Source: Planktomarina sp.
GTDB taxonomy: Bacteria; Pseudomonadota; Alphaproteobacteria; Rhodobacterales; Rhodobacteraceae
NCBI GenBank assembly: GCA_016780825.1
Contig: JADHLF010000041.1
Location: 1-22,475 of the forward strand
Reading direction: 5' to 3'
Length of the DNA: 22,475 bases
Every line of letters begins with the position of its first letter. Position 1 is the stretch's first letter. Position numbers and translations under genes: made by a program. Under the pieces are notes generated by a model. The model did no database searches, was not told where the DNA came from, and saw only the letters and a list, made by a program, of their open reading frames with translations. Of the stretch, positions 1 to 7,521 are shown one piece after another.

Positions 1-1
1 T

Positions 2-361
2 GGTGGGTCCAAAAAGCGCCCCTTTTACCGTGTTGTTGCAGCTGATGCGCGCATGCCGCGCGATGGTCGCTTTATCGAAAAACTGGGCACATATAACCCA
101 CTTTTGGCCAAGGACAGCGAAGAGCGCGTAAAGCTCGACCTTGAGCGCATTCAGCACTGGCTGGGCCAAGGCGCGCAGCCAACAGATCGCGTGGCGCGTA
201 TGCTGGAAGCCGCAGGCGTGATCCCAGCCAAGACACGCAACAACCCAATCAAAGCCAAGCCGGGCAAAAAAGCCCTTGAGCGCGCTGAAGAAAAAGCCGC
301 AAAAGCGGCCGCGCCAGTGGAAGAAGAAGCCCCTGCAGAAGAAGCCACCGCAGAAGAGTAA
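2..361 (+). CDS. rpsP: 30S ribosomal protein S16 (5' end outside window)
   Basis: Small-subunit ribosomal protein S16, which binds 16S rRNA during assembly of the 30S body. The frame is already open at base 2 (GGSKKRPFYRVVAADAR...), the conserved S16 N-terminus, so only the first few codons are missing and the Met at base 53 is internal. S16 hallmarks are visible: RDGRFIEKLGTYNP, then a segment ending QPTDRVARMLEAAG. The C-terminal 40 residues are a low-complexity Lys/Ala/Glu tail with several EEA/AEE units, which is common in alphaproteobacterial S16. The gene heads the classic rpsP-rimM-trmD-rplS order and is followed by a strong terminator, so part of its transcription probably stops before rimM. 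Confidence 0.97.
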   Translation, partial: GGSKKRPFYRVVAADARMPRDGRFIEKLGTYNPLLAKDSEERVKLDLERIQHWLGQGAQPTDRVARMLEAAGVIPAKTRNNPIKAKPGKKALERAEEKAAKAAAPVEEEAPAEEATAEE

Positions 362-399
362 TCTGCCGCGCGGCACCGCCTGCGCTTCGAAAAATAATG

Positions 400-425
400 A
401 ACCCCGCCTCTTTGGCGGGGTTTTC
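400..425 (+). terminator. Rho-independent terminator after rpsP
   Basis: Perfect 9-bp stem (400-408 with 414-422), GC-rich core CCCCGCC/GGCGGGG, five-base loop tcttt, and a T-run at 421-424. It lies 39 bases after the rpsP stop and before the small membrane-protein gene, so it probably attenuates or separates rpsP from rimM-trmD. Confidence 0.9.
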
Positions 426-455
426 CATTTTAAGGTTTCGCATTAAGGATAAGGC

Positions 456-602
456 ATGTTGTTGCGCCCCATTCGCTCTTTGATGCTGATCGGAACATGC
501 TTTTTGGTTGGGTATTTTTATGCCCGCCATCAAGCCAGCGAGATATGTGTCGAGGCGGGTGGCAAAATGAAAAACGGCTATTGTTTAGGAGTGACCCAAT
601 GA
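456..602 (+). CDS. Small single-pass membrane protein between rpsP and rimM (48 aa)
   Basis: Unrecognised 48-residue protein. ATG at 456 follows a purine-rich site (aaggataagg, 445-454). The stop TGA (600-602) overlaps the rimM ATG (599-601) in an ATGA junction, a strong sign of translational coupling and so of a real gene. Residues 1-7 carry two Arg (MLLRPIR), and residues 8-22 are hydrophobic (SLMLIGTCFLVGYFY), forming one membrane segment with the short basic N-terminus likely cytoplasmic. The C-terminal 25 residues carry two Cys (ICVEAGGKM...GYCLG) that could form a periplasmic disulfide. I believe small proteins of this kind occur at this position in related Rhodobacteraceae, but no function is known to me. 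Confidence 0.75.
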   Translation: MLLRPIRSLMLIGTCFLVGYFYARHQASEICVEAGGKMKNGYCLGVTQ

Positions 603-1102
603 CAGCTTTGATCTGTGTTGGCATGATTGCAGGTGCTTATGGAGTGCGCGGCGAATTGCGAGTGAAAAGCTATTGTGCCACTCCAAGCGATATTGAAAAC
701 TACGCGCCTTTACTCGATGAATCCGGGACTCGCAGCTTTGAGCTGTCGTTGATCGGCCAAATCAAGAATGGGTTCTCGGCTCGGATCATTGGAGTTGAGA
801 CCAAAGAACAGGCAGATATACTGCGCAGCACGCAGCTCTTCGCCCGCCGCGAAGACCTGCCGGCTTTGCCCGATGATGAATACTATTATTCAGATTTGAT
901 CGGCCTGCCCGTCTGCGACACCGGAGGCGTTGAAATTGGTCAGGTGAAATCGGTGATGAACCACGGCGCCGATGATCTGCTTGAGATCACCGTCCCCGGC
1001 GCGTCAGATACGGCTTTGATCCCCTTTACAAAAGCGATTGTGCCCACTGTCGATCTGGCGGCGCGGCGCATTGTTATTGATCCGCCTGAAGGGTTGCTAT
1101 GA
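599..1102 (+). CDS. rimM: 16S rRNA processing / ribosome maturation factor RimM
   Basis: RimM assists maturation of the 30S head and binds S19. The 167-residue product begins MTALICVGMIAGAYGVRG, the typical RimM N-terminal beta-barrel opening (G.I...G.RGE). The second half contains the PRC-barrel (around residues 95-165, YYYSDLIGLPV... to LIPFTKAIVPTVD...RRIVIDPPEGLL). An upstream Met at base 497 in the same frame was rejected, because the ATG at 599 gives the family start and overlaps the stop of the preceding small gene. The stop overlaps the trmD ATG (1099-1102, ATGA), so the three genes are translationally coupled. Confidence 0.95.
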   Translation: MTALICVGMIAGAYGVRGELRVKSYCATPSDIENYAPLLDESGTRSFELSLIGQIKNGFSARIIGVETKEQADILRSTQLFARREDLPALPDDEYYYSDLIGLPVCDTGGVEIGQVKSVMNHGADDLLEITVPGASDTALIPFTKAIVPTVDLAARRIVIDPPEGLL

Positions 1103-1881
1103 CCGCGCCGAACAAATCTCATGGGCGCAAGTCGATCCGTGCAACGCTGAAGCCCCGGGCCTTGGACGGGGAAACGCCAGATTTGGCCGGTGTTTGGCGG
1201 GCAGATGTGATCACATTGTTTCCTGATCTTTTCCCGGGTGTTCTGGGAGCCTCCCTCACCGGCAAGGGTCTAAAAGACGACAAATGGCAATTGCACACCC
1301 ATGATCTGCGTCCCTATGGCGAGGGCAAACATCGCAATGTTGATGACACCCCAGCCGGCGGCGGAGCGGGTATGGTCATGCGTGCCGATGTATTGGGTCG
1401 CGCCTTGTCAGATGTATTGCTGCGCCGCCCGCCCTGCCCGATTATCTACATGTCACCCCGCGGCCGCCCCTTAACACAGGCGCGCGCGCAGGCGCTGGCC
1501 GATGGTCCGGGCGCTGTGGTCCTATGTGGCCGGTTTGAGGGCATTGATCAAAGGGTGATTGATCACTTCAATATCGAAGAAATCAGCATTGGGGACTATG
1601 TGCTCTCCGGTGGCGAATTGGCAGCGCAGGTGATGCTGGACGCCGCTGTCCGCCTCATTCCAGGCGTGCTGGGCAACCAGGCCAGTACCGAGCAAGAGAG
1701 CTTTTCCAACGGCCTATTGGAACACCCGCAATACACCCGCCCACCGGTTTGGGAAGGACGTGAAATCCCGCCTGTGTTGCTATCGGGTGATCATGGCAAG
1801 GTGGCCAAATGGCAGGCAGAGCAGTCTGAGGCCCTCACCCAAGAGCGCCGTCCAGATCTTTGGGAAAACCATCGCAAATAA
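1099..1881 (+). CDS. trmD: tRNA (guanine37-N1)-methyltransferase TrmD
   Basis: Methylates G37 of tRNAs with G at position 36, using S-adenosylmethionine, to prevent +1 frameshifting. It is a SPOUT (trefoil-knot) enzyme. Visible motifs are ADVITLFPDLFPGVLG near residue 35, MSPRGRPLTQ, LCGRFEGIDQRVIDHF, and SIGDYVLSGGELAA at residues 163-176, which holds the Asp of the active-site lid. At 260 residues it is somewhat longer than E. coli TrmD because of about 30 basic residues at the N-terminus (KSHGRKSIRATLKPR). I recall similar extensions in other Roseobacter TrmDs. The start overlaps the rimM stop, which supports this N-terminus. Confidence 0.96.
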   Translation: MTAPNKSHGRKSIRATLKPRALDGETPDLAGVWRADVITLFPDLFPGVLGASLTGKGLKDDKWQLHTHDLRPYGEGKHRNVDDTPAGGGAGMVMRADVLGRALSDVLLRRPPCPIIYMSPRGRPLTQARAQALADGPGAVVLCGRFEGIDQRVIDHFNIEEISIGDYVLSGGELAAQVMLDAAVRLIPGVLGNQASTEQESFSNGLLEHPQYTRPPVWEGREIPPVLLSGDHGKVAKWQAEQSEALTQERRPDLWENHRK

Positions 1882-1916
1882 GCCGCTCCTTGGCCCTATA
1901 GCTCCAATCTATCCTC

Positions 1917-1945
1917 TTGCTTTGCCCGCAGTCTCGAAATATACG
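1917..1945 (+). promoter_or_regulatory. Candidate sigma-70 promoter for rplS-rpmE
   Basis: TTGCTT (1917-1922) and TATACG (1940-1945) are separated by exactly 17 bases, in the gap after trmD. Transcription from about 1952 would give a leader of roughly 220 nt before the rplS start. This is inferred from the consensus match only. Confidence 0.5.
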
Positions 1946-1949
1946 GCGC

Positions 1950-2171
1950 AGGTCTGGTCCAGAAATGGATTCGGGCGGCTGTGCTTTTGCGTTTTCGATC
2001 ATACGTGCACCCTTTCTTCGGGGCCTGCGGATCTACAAGCCCAAGGGTACAGAGGCAAGCAACGACGACCTGATCTCTAGCGGGCACTTTGGTGGACCCG
2101 GAAGAAGACTGAGAGCTCTGAGGTGGTATCAAACTTCGTGGAACAACCACGAGCAACCAAAGGAGCGTCAG
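1950..2171 (+). promoter_or_regulatory. Long, possibly structured 5' leader of rplS
   Basis: About 220 non-coding bases precede rplS. Nested pairing is visible: 2009-2014 (accctt) with 2043-2048 (aagggt), and inside it 2021-2024 (gggc) with 2039-2042 (gccc). A second hairpin lies just before the ribosome-binding site: 2136-2141 (tcgtgg) with 2147-2152 (ccacga), loop aacaa. The Shine-Dalgarno site is aaaggag (2159-2165). Ribosomal-protein leaders often bind their own product to control translation, and L19 leaders are known in other phyla. Whether this is one, a different RNA or only spacer cannot be decided here. Confidence 0.4.
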
Positions 2172-2543
2172 ATGAATCTGATTGCACAGTTAGAGGCGGA
2201 ACAAATTGCCGCCCTCGGGAAAGACATCCCCGATTTCAAAGCCGGTGACACCGTGCGCGTTGGTTATAAAGTGACCGAGGGCACCAGAAGCCGGGTTCAG
2301 AATTACGAAGGCGTATGTATTGCACGCAACAATGGCGTTGGCATCGCAGGGTCCTTCACTGTTCGTAAGATTTCGTTTGGTGAAGGCGTGGAACGTGTGT
2401 TCCCTCTGCATTCCACCAACATCGACAACATCACCGTTGTCCGCCGTGGTCGCGTACGTCGTGCCAAGCTGTATTACCTCCGGGATCGTCGTGGTAAATC
2501 CGCGCGGATCACAGAGCAAACCAACTATAAACCCAAGTCGTAA
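2172..2543 (+). CDS. rplS: 50S ribosomal protein L19
   Basis: Large-subunit protein at the 30S-50S interface. It has 123 residues starting MNLIAQLEAEQIAALGKDIP, with the family core FKAGDTVRVGYKV, RVQNYEGVCIAR, SFTVRKISFGEGVERVFPLHS and RRGRVRRAKLYYLRDRRGKSARI. The frame remains open back to 1917, but those upstream codons match nothing in L19. The ATG at 2172 has a good Shine-Dalgarno site (aaaggag, 2159-2165) and gives the expected length. It is followed after 11 bases by rpmE, so the two form a ribosomal-protein operon that probably has its own promoter after trmD. Confidence 0.97.
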   Translation: MNLIAQLEAEQIAALGKDIPDFKAGDTVRVGYKVTEGTRSRVQNYEGVCIARNNGVGIAGSFTVRKISFGEGVERVFPLHSTNIDNITVVRRGRVRRAKLYYLRDRRGKSARITEQTNYKPKS

Positions 2544-2554
2544 GGAGCGGGACC

Positions 2555-2776
2555 ATGAAAAAAGATACCCATCCAGACTATCATTTCATCAATGTCAAAA
2601 TGACCAATGGCGACATCGTACAAATGCGCTCCACCTATGGTGCAGATGGCGATCAACTGTCCTTGGACATCGACCCCTCCGTGCATCCGGCATGGACCGG
2701 TGGCGGCGCGCGCTTGATGGACACTGGCGGCCGTGTGTCAAAGTTCAAAAAGAAATACGAAGGTTTGGGCTTCTAA
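2555..2776 (+). CDS. rpmE: 50S ribosomal protein L31 (cysteine-free form)
   Basis: L31 bridges the 50S central protuberance and the 30S head. The 73-residue product (MKKDTHPDYHFINVKMTNGD...WTGGGARLMDTGGRVSKFKKKYEGLGF) matches the alphaproteobacterial type. It contains no cysteine at all, so it lacks the CxxC zinc site and is the zinc-independent form. It is co-directional with rplS, 11 bases downstream, with an agg-type ribosome-binding site in the gap, and ends just before a strong terminator. Confidence 0.96.
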   Translation: MKKDTHPDYHFINVKMTNGDIVQMRSTYGADGDQLSLDIDPSVHPAWTGGGARLMDTGGRVSKFKKKYEGLGF

Positions 2777-2799
2777 GCCATTCCCCGTCACAGATTCAA

Positions 2800-2829
2800 A
2801 AGGCCGGCTTCTTGGAGCCGGTCTTTTTT
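2800..2829 (+). terminator. Rho-independent terminator after rpmE
   Basis: The stem aggccggct (2801-2809) pairs with agccggtct (2816-2824) with one G-U pair, loop tcttgg, followed by a T-run (2824-2829). It closes the rplS-rpmE transcript 24 bases after the rpmE stop. Confidence 0.9.
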
Positions 2830-2949
2830 GTTGGCTTTGGACCATTTGGCGAAAAATAGACCTCGGCAGACCCCGTCGCAAGCCACTTTCCTTGCCCAAA
2901 TCGAGCGTCTATATCCGAGGCAAAACACATCACATTAAAGAGGCATGAG

Positions 2950-3759
2950 ATGGCGCATATTATCGTCGTGGGCAATGAAAAGGGCGGTTCTGGCAAATCG
3001 ACCACAACCATGCATTTGGCCACAGCTTTGGCGCGTATGGGTCACCGGGTGGGTGGTTTGGATTTGGACTTACGCCAAAAAACATTCGGCCAATATGTCT
3101 CCAACCGCCTCCGCTTTGCAGCCCAAAGCGACATCACACTGCAATCGCCCAACTACATCGAATTGCCTGACATTGCAGAAGGCGATCTGAACCAGGGTGA
3201 AAACCTGATGGACCGCCGCCTGTCAGCCGCTGTTGAAGTGCTGGAGCCGCAGTCTGATTTCATCGTGATTGATTGCCCGGGCAGCCACACGCGCCTGTCT
3301 CAAATGGCCCATGCTATGGCCAATACCCTCATCACACCGCTGAATGACAGCTTTATCGACTTTGATCTTCTGGCCAAAATCGAGAGCGACGGGGTCACGG
3401 TGAAGGGCCCATCTGTCTATTCGGAAATGGTATGGAGCGCACGACAATTGCGTGCTCAGGCCGGGCTGACGCCCTTGGATTGGATCGTGGTGCGCAACCG
3501 ACTTGGCACGCAAAACATGATCAACAAACAAAAAATGGCAGATGCCATCGCGATCCTCGCCAAGCGCATCGGTTTTCGCATCGCGCCCGGATTTGGTGAA
3601 AGGGTGATCTTTCGCGAATTATTTCCCCGCGGCCTCACCCTACTTGATCTCAAGGATATCGGGATCAATCAATTGAGCATGTCCAATATCGCCGCGCGGC
3701 AGGAACTGCGGGAATTGGTCAAATCTCTGAATCTGCCCAATGTGTCGGTTGCGTTTTAG
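2950..3759 (+). CDS. mipZ: MipZ-type division-plane positioning ATPase (ParA family)
   Basis: A deviant Walker-A ATPase of the ParA/MinD superfamily. In Caulobacter, MipZ forms a gradient from the ParB-bound poles and blocks FtsZ assembly, confining division to mid-cell. Motifs over 269 residues: VVGNEKGGSGKST with the P-loop at residues 11-18 (signature Lys11 and Lys16), the Walker-A' region DLDLRQKTFGQY from residue 38, Walker B VIDCPGSHTRLS, and PLNDSFIDFDLL. These sequences match MipZ rather than plasmid ParA. The ATG at 2950 has gagg at 2940-2943 as its ribosome-binding site. The gene stands alone after the L31 terminator. Its TAG stop overlaps the stop of the convergent sugar-kinase gene. 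Confidence 0.92.
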   Translation: MAHIIVVGNEKGGSGKSTTTMHLATALARMGHRVGGLDLDLRQKTFGQYVSNRLRFAAQSDITLQSPNYIELPDIAEGDLNQGENLMDRRLSAAVEVLEPQSDFIVIDCPGSHTRLSQMAHAMANTLITPLNDSFIDFDLLAKIESDGVTVKGPSVYSEMVWSARQLRAQAGLTPLDWIVVRNRLGTQNMINKQKMADAIAILAKRIGFRIAPGFGERVIFRELFPRGLTLLDLKDIGINQLSMSNIAARQELRELVKSLNLPNVSVAF

Positions 3760-4688
3760 AGCAATTCCGCAGCGCTCGGCGGATCACAGCCTTCACGCCC
3801 ACAGTTGATGGCTGCCGCTTTGGCGGCCCGGCTCAAGAGATCGTGCAACCCGTCCTGCGTCAACTCTGACAAGGCCGTCTGCGTCAGCAGGCCTGCGTCA
3901 TTGAGGCCACTCAGAACCGTTCCCATGAAGGTATCGCCAGCGCCAACCGTATCGATCAATCTCTCCACAGGGTAGGCCGGCACGATCACCTTGTAACCCT
4001 TGCAATATCCAATGGCCCCCTCGGCTCCTTTGGTGATGATGGTCAGCTTGGCTGTGGCCTTGGCCAGCAACGCCGTGCAGGCCGCGTCAAATGACAGCTC
4101 AGGATAAATCCACTCTAGGTCTTCATCGCTGAGTTTGATCACATCCGCGTGCCACATCAAATGCCATAGGCGCGCAAGGTAAGAGTCGCGATCTGCAATC
4201 AGCATAGGGCGCACATTGGGATCCAAAGTTGTGACGATACCCGCCTTATGTTTGGCCACAAAAAATTCAGTCCAGGCCTCCGCATCGGCCCCGGCGATAA
4301 TGGACAGGGAGGTGAGATGAAACGCCTTGCCCGCTTTTGGGAAATGGGCCGTGAGGGAAGGTAAATCCACCTGCCGTTCAGCGGTATCCCCTCGGTAGAA
4401 TTGATAGCTAGGTTGGCCTTTGACCAGCGTCACCACAGCCAGAGACGAAGGCTTTTCCGACCGCGGGCTCAGCAGCGTCACCCCATCGGCCACCATTTTA
4501 TCCGCGAGAAAATGCCCCAGGTTATCCTGAGCGATGGGGGTGATGAAGCCCACCTCTTGCCCCTGTCGCGCTGTCGCGCGGGCGGCATTGTAACCGGACC
4601 CTCCGCGGGCACCTGCAAATGAAACCGCAGCATCGTCACGCGCAATCTCGATGAGATCAATTAAATTGTCTCCCCCAACAACCAGCAT
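3756..4688 (-). CDS. PfkB-family carbohydrate kinase (fructokinase-like)
   Basis: A ribokinase/PfkB-fold sugar kinase that transfers phosphate from ATP to a sugar or related substrate. Visible are the N-terminal substrate-binding part (MLVVGGDNLIDLI..., then GGSGYNAARATARQG) and the C-terminal PfkB signature DTVGAGDTFMG with the catalytic Asp252. The length of 310 residues is normal for the family. The start at 4688 was preferred over a Met ten codons upstream, because aaaggggg lies about five bases before it on the minus strand. Its stop (TAA, 3756-3758) shares two bases with the mipZ stop. The substrate cannot be read from sequence; fructose is the usual guess for this type. Confidence 0.85.
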   Translation of the reverse strand: MLVVGGDNLIDLIEIARDDAAVSFAGARGGSGYNAARATARQGQEVGFITPIAQDNLGHFLADKMVADGVTLLSPRSEKPSSLAVVTLVKGQPSYQFYRGDTAERQVDLPSLTAHFPKAGKAFHLTSLSIIAGADAEAWTEFFVAKHKAGIVTTLDPNVRPMLIADRDSYLARLWHLMWHADVIKLSDEDLEWIYPELSFDAACTALLAKATAKLTIITKGAEGAIGYCKGYKVIVPAYPVERLIDTVGAGDTFMGTVLSGLNDAGLLTQTALSELTQDGLHDLLSRAAKAAAINCGREGCDPPSAAELL

Positions 4689-4783
4689 AGGGCCCCCTTT
4701 GGAACACGTTCGCGCCACCCTAGCGATACCCTGGGGTCAGGCGAAAATATATTTTTGACTTTTACTAGTGTTTTTTTGCCGTT

Positions 4784-4802
4784 GCGCAATGGGCGATTGC
4801 GC
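4784..4802. promoter_or_regulatory. Perfect inverted repeat upstream of pobA (candidate operator)
   Basis: GCGCAAT (4784-4790), five bases, ATTGCGC (4796-4802): a perfect 7-base inverted repeat in the 213-base gap between the divergent kinase and pobA genes. A related, shorter repeat TGCGC-N5-GCGCA lies at 4863-4877, 25 bases before the pobA start. Both arms share TGCGC, so they may bind the same regulator, for example a PobR-like activator. No regulator gene of that kind is present in this window. Confidence 0.4.
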
Positions 4803-4901
4803 GCCGCGCCTGCCGGTGCCTCAATGCTTGAACTCTCGGCCGGATTGGATCACTGTTTCACTTGCGCCTTATGCGCAGAGTTGACCATTGCGAGACCAGT
4901 T

Positions 4902-6080
4902 ATGAGTGAGCGTACGACACAAATTGTCATCATCGGCGGCGGCCCTTCCGGTCTGCTATTGTCGCAATTGCTGCATAGACGCGGCATTCAATCGATTGTG
5001 TTAGAGCGCAAGTCGAAAGACTATGTGCTTGGCCGTATTCGCGCGGGCGTTCTGGAACGCGGGCTGCTTGGGCTGATGCAAGAGGCCGGGATTGGCGATC
5101 GGATGGCCAAGGAGGGCTTCGCCCATGACGGCACGTTGATCTCCTACGGCGACGAGATGTTTCGCATCGATTTTAAAGAGCTGACCGGACATTCCGTCAT
5201 GGTCTACGGGCAAACTGAAGTCACCCGCGATCTTTATGACGCGCGCGAAGCTATGGGTGGCCAGATAGAGTATCATGTGGAAGAGGTTGAAATTCACGAT
5301 CTCGAAAGCGACTTGGCCACCGTAACCTATCGCCAAGGCGGCCAAACCCATAAGATCCGCTGTGATTTCGTGGCCGGCTGTGACGGGTATCACGGAGTGA
5401 GCCGCAACACCATTCCCAGTGACATCCGAAAGGAATACGAGAAAGTCTACCCTTTCGGCTGGCTTGGGATCTTGTCGCGCACGCCACCAGTCAGCCATGA
5501 GCTGATCTACGCAAATTCTGAACGTGGATTTGCACTTTGCTCTATGCGCAATGAGAACCTCAGCCGCTATTACATCCAATGTGACCTGTCCGACCGACCA
5601 GAGGATTGGAGCGATGAGGCCTTTTGGGCCGAATTGAAACGTCGGCTGCCACCGGAGGTGGCGGAAAAAATGGTTACGGGCCCATCAATTGAAAAAAGCA
5701 TCGCGCCGCTGCGGTCATTTGTGAGCGAGCCCATGCGCTGGGGCCGCTTGTTTCTCTGCGGCGATGCGGCCCATATCGTGCCGCCCACCGGTGCAAAGGG
5801 CCTCAATACAGCCGCCTCTGATGTGCATTATCTTTACAATGGGTTGCGGCAGTTTTACGAGACAGGCAATGCGGCCGGCATTGATGGGTATTCCGAACAG
5901 GCCCTCGCCCGGGTTTGGAAGGCCGAACGCTTCAGCTGGTGGTTCTCATCGCTCATGCATCATTATCCCGGCCAAAGCGACTTCGATTTTAAAATGCAAA
6001 TGGCAGAATTGGCCTTCTTGCGCAGCAATCGCGCGGCGCAGCAAGCTATGGCGGAAAACTATGTTGGCCTGCCCTATTGA
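4902..6080 (+). CDS. pobA: 4-hydroxybenzoate 3-monooxygenase (PobA)
   Basis: FAD- and NADPH-dependent hydroxylase converting 4-hydroxybenzoate to protocatechuate, the entry to the beta-ketoadipate pathway. The 392-residue product has the usual family length. It shows the FAD-binding GGGPSG near residue 12, a group-A hydroxylase GDAAHIVPPTGAKGLNTA motif, and the substrate pocket: Tyr203, Ser214, Arg216 and Tyr224 (in LIYANSERGFALCSMR and SRYYIQ). These align with Tyr201, Ser212, Arg214 and Tyr222 of the Pseudomonas enzyme, which strongly supports the exact activity. The frame is open to 4755, but the upstream codons lack homology, and MSERTTQIVIIGGG is the normal start. kynU follows 63 bases later on the same strand. 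Confidence 0.93.
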   Translation: MSERTTQIVIIGGGPSGLLLSQLLHRRGIQSIVLERKSKDYVLGRIRAGVLERGLLGLMQEAGIGDRMAKEGFAHDGTLISYGDEMFRIDFKELTGHSVMVYGQTEVTRDLYDAREAMGGQIEYHVEEVEIHDLESDLATVTYRQGGQTHKIRCDFVAGCDGYHGVSRNTIPSDIRKEYEKVYPFGWLGILSRTPPVSHELIYANSERGFALCSMRNENLSRYYIQCDLSDRPEDWSDEAFWAELKRRLPPEVAEKMVTGPSIEKSIAPLRSFVSEPMRWGRLFLCGDAAHIVPPTGAKGLNTAASDVHYLYNGLRQFYETGNAAGIDGYSEQALARVWKAERFSWWFSSLMHHYPGQSDFDFKMQMAELAFLRSNRAAQQAMAENYVGLPY

Positions 6081-6143
6081 TCGGGCCGGCTGACTGAAGT
6101 TAATCACAGCTCACAGATATTTTCAGACCGACAGGGAGTTTCA

Positions 6144-7340
6144 ATGACCGATTTTGCCAAGACCAGACAACTGTTTGATATTCCAGAGGGTATGATCTAT
6201 CTCAACGGCAATTCCCTCGGCCCGATGCCAAAGGCGGCTCCCAAAGCCATCAACAGCTTTTTAATGGATGAGTGGCGCCGTGAATTGGTCCGGGGCTGGA
6301 ACACGAAAAACTGGTTCATGCAGAGCAATACCCTCGGTGACAGGTTGGGACGGTTGATCGGTGCCCCTGCGGGCAGCACCGTGGTTGGAGACACGCTTTC
6401 GATAAAGGTTTTCCAAGCAGTCGCCGCCGCGCTCGCCTTGGCGCCTGAGCGCCGCGTGATCCTATCCGACAGCGGCAACTTCCCCACAGATCTTTACATG
6501 GTTGAAGGGCTCATCGGATTGCGAGATGCGGGCTACGCGCTGCGCACCCCCGCGCCAGAGGATGTTTTGGATCACATCACAGAAGAGGTCGCCACCGTTA
6601 TGGTCACAGAGGTTGACTATCGCAGTGGCCGCAAACACGACATGCCAGCCATCATCAAAAAAGCACATAGCGTTGGCGCGACAGTGGTTTGGGACCTGGC
6701 CCATTCCATCGGTGCCATTCCTGTTGATGTCTACGGAACAGATGCCGACTTCGCGGTCGGATGCAGCTATAAATTCCTTAATGCTGGCCCCGGCGGACCT
6801 GCTTTCATCTATGTCGCACCCCGCTTGATTGATCAGGTTGAGCCTGTGCTCTCGGGCTGGTTTGCGCATGAAGCTCCATTTGCTTTTGATCTCAACTTCC
6901 GGCCAATGCCTGGAAAAATTGATCGTATGCGAATTGGCACCCCGTCGATTGCGGCATTCTCCTTGCTTGAGGCCGCATTGGATATTTGGGATGGGGTCGA
7001 TATGTTAGATGTGCGCCTCCGGTCCATTGAGCTTTCCGAAGCCCTAATTTCCGGTGTTGAGGCCAAATGCCCCGGCTTAACCCTCGCCAGCCCACGCAAT
7101 CCCGAACAGCGCGGCAGCCATGTGGCCTTTGAGTTTGACCATGGCTATGCCTGTATGCAAGCTCTGATTGCGCAAGGGGTCATCGGAGATTTTAGAGCAC
7201 CGAATATCATGCGCTTTGGCATCACACCCTTGTTCACCAGCCTGGAGGATATCACCCGGGCAGTTGATATTCTGGCCAATATCCTGACTGCGAAAACTTG
7301 GCAGAACCCAGAATTTCAAAATAGAGCTTTGGTGACGTAA
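6144..7340 (+). CDS. kynU: Kynureninase
   Basis: PLP-dependent hydrolase that cleaves L-kynurenine (or 3-hydroxykynurenine) to anthranilate (or 3-hydroxyanthranilate) and alanine in tryptophan breakdown. The 398-residue product starts with the family signature IYLNGNSLGPMPK and contains WDLAHSIGAIPVDV and GCSYKFLNAGPGGPAF. In the last of these Lys210 should be the Schiff-base lysine. Further on are the RIGTPSIAAFS and RFGITPLFTSLEDI blocks. Its ribosome-binding site is cagggag about five bases before the ATG. It is co-directional with pobA and may share its transcript. No kynurenine formamidase or tryptophan dioxygenase gene is in the window. Confidence 0.95.
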   Translation: MTDFAKTRQLFDIPEGMIYLNGNSLGPMPKAAPKAINSFLMDEWRRELVRGWNTKNWFMQSNTLGDRLGRLIGAPAGSTVVGDTLSIKVFQAVAAALALAPERRVILSDSGNFPTDLYMVEGLIGLRDAGYALRTPAPEDVLDHITEEVATVMVTEVDYRSGRKHDMPAIIKKAHSVGATVVWDLAHSIGAIPVDVYGTDADFAVGCSYKFLNAGPGGPAFIYVAPRLIDQVEPVLSGWFAHEAPFAFDLNFRPMPGKIDRMRIGTPSIAAFSLLEAALDIWDGVDMLDVRLRSIELSEALISGVEAKCPGLTLASPRNPEQRGSHVAFEFDHGYACMQALIAQGVIGDFRAPNIMRFGITPLFTSLEDITRAVDILANILTAKTWQNPEFQNRALVT

Positions 7341-7403
7341 AACGGTCCGGTGCAGCGCATGCGCGCTTGCGGCCAATCGGGTCCTCAACGGTTGATATGC
7401 GGC

Positions 7404-7442
7404 GCGAAAACCTCTTTGCATGAACATGAAAGAGGTTTTCGC
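7404..7442. terminator. Long perfect hairpin downstream of kynU (possible bidirectional terminator)
   Basis: A 14-bp perfect stem, 7404-7417 (gcgaaaacctcttt) with 7429-7442, around an 11-base loop. The A-tract on the left arm and the T-tract on the right arm let the core CCTCTTT/AAAGAGG act as a terminator in either direction, though no long T-run follows the hairpin. It lies 64 bases after the kynU stop. Confidence 0.5.
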
Positions 7443-7521
7443 TCTTGGAACAGCAAGCCATGCGGTGTTCGGCTTGGGTTTGGTGGCAGAACTAAATGAC
7501 CGCTGCAATGGTCTCGCTATC

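Noticed and set aside
497..598. Longer RimM start at 497
   Set aside because: These codons overlap the small membrane protein in another frame, and RimM homology begins at 599.
1917..2171. N-terminal extension of rplS back to 1917
   Set aside because: L19 starts MNLIAQLEAEQ at 2172 with a proper RBS; the upstream codons have no L19 similarity and cover the leader.
4755..4901. Longer PobA start at 4755
   Set aside because: The family start and its length fit 4902, and the upstream stretch holds the inverted repeats.
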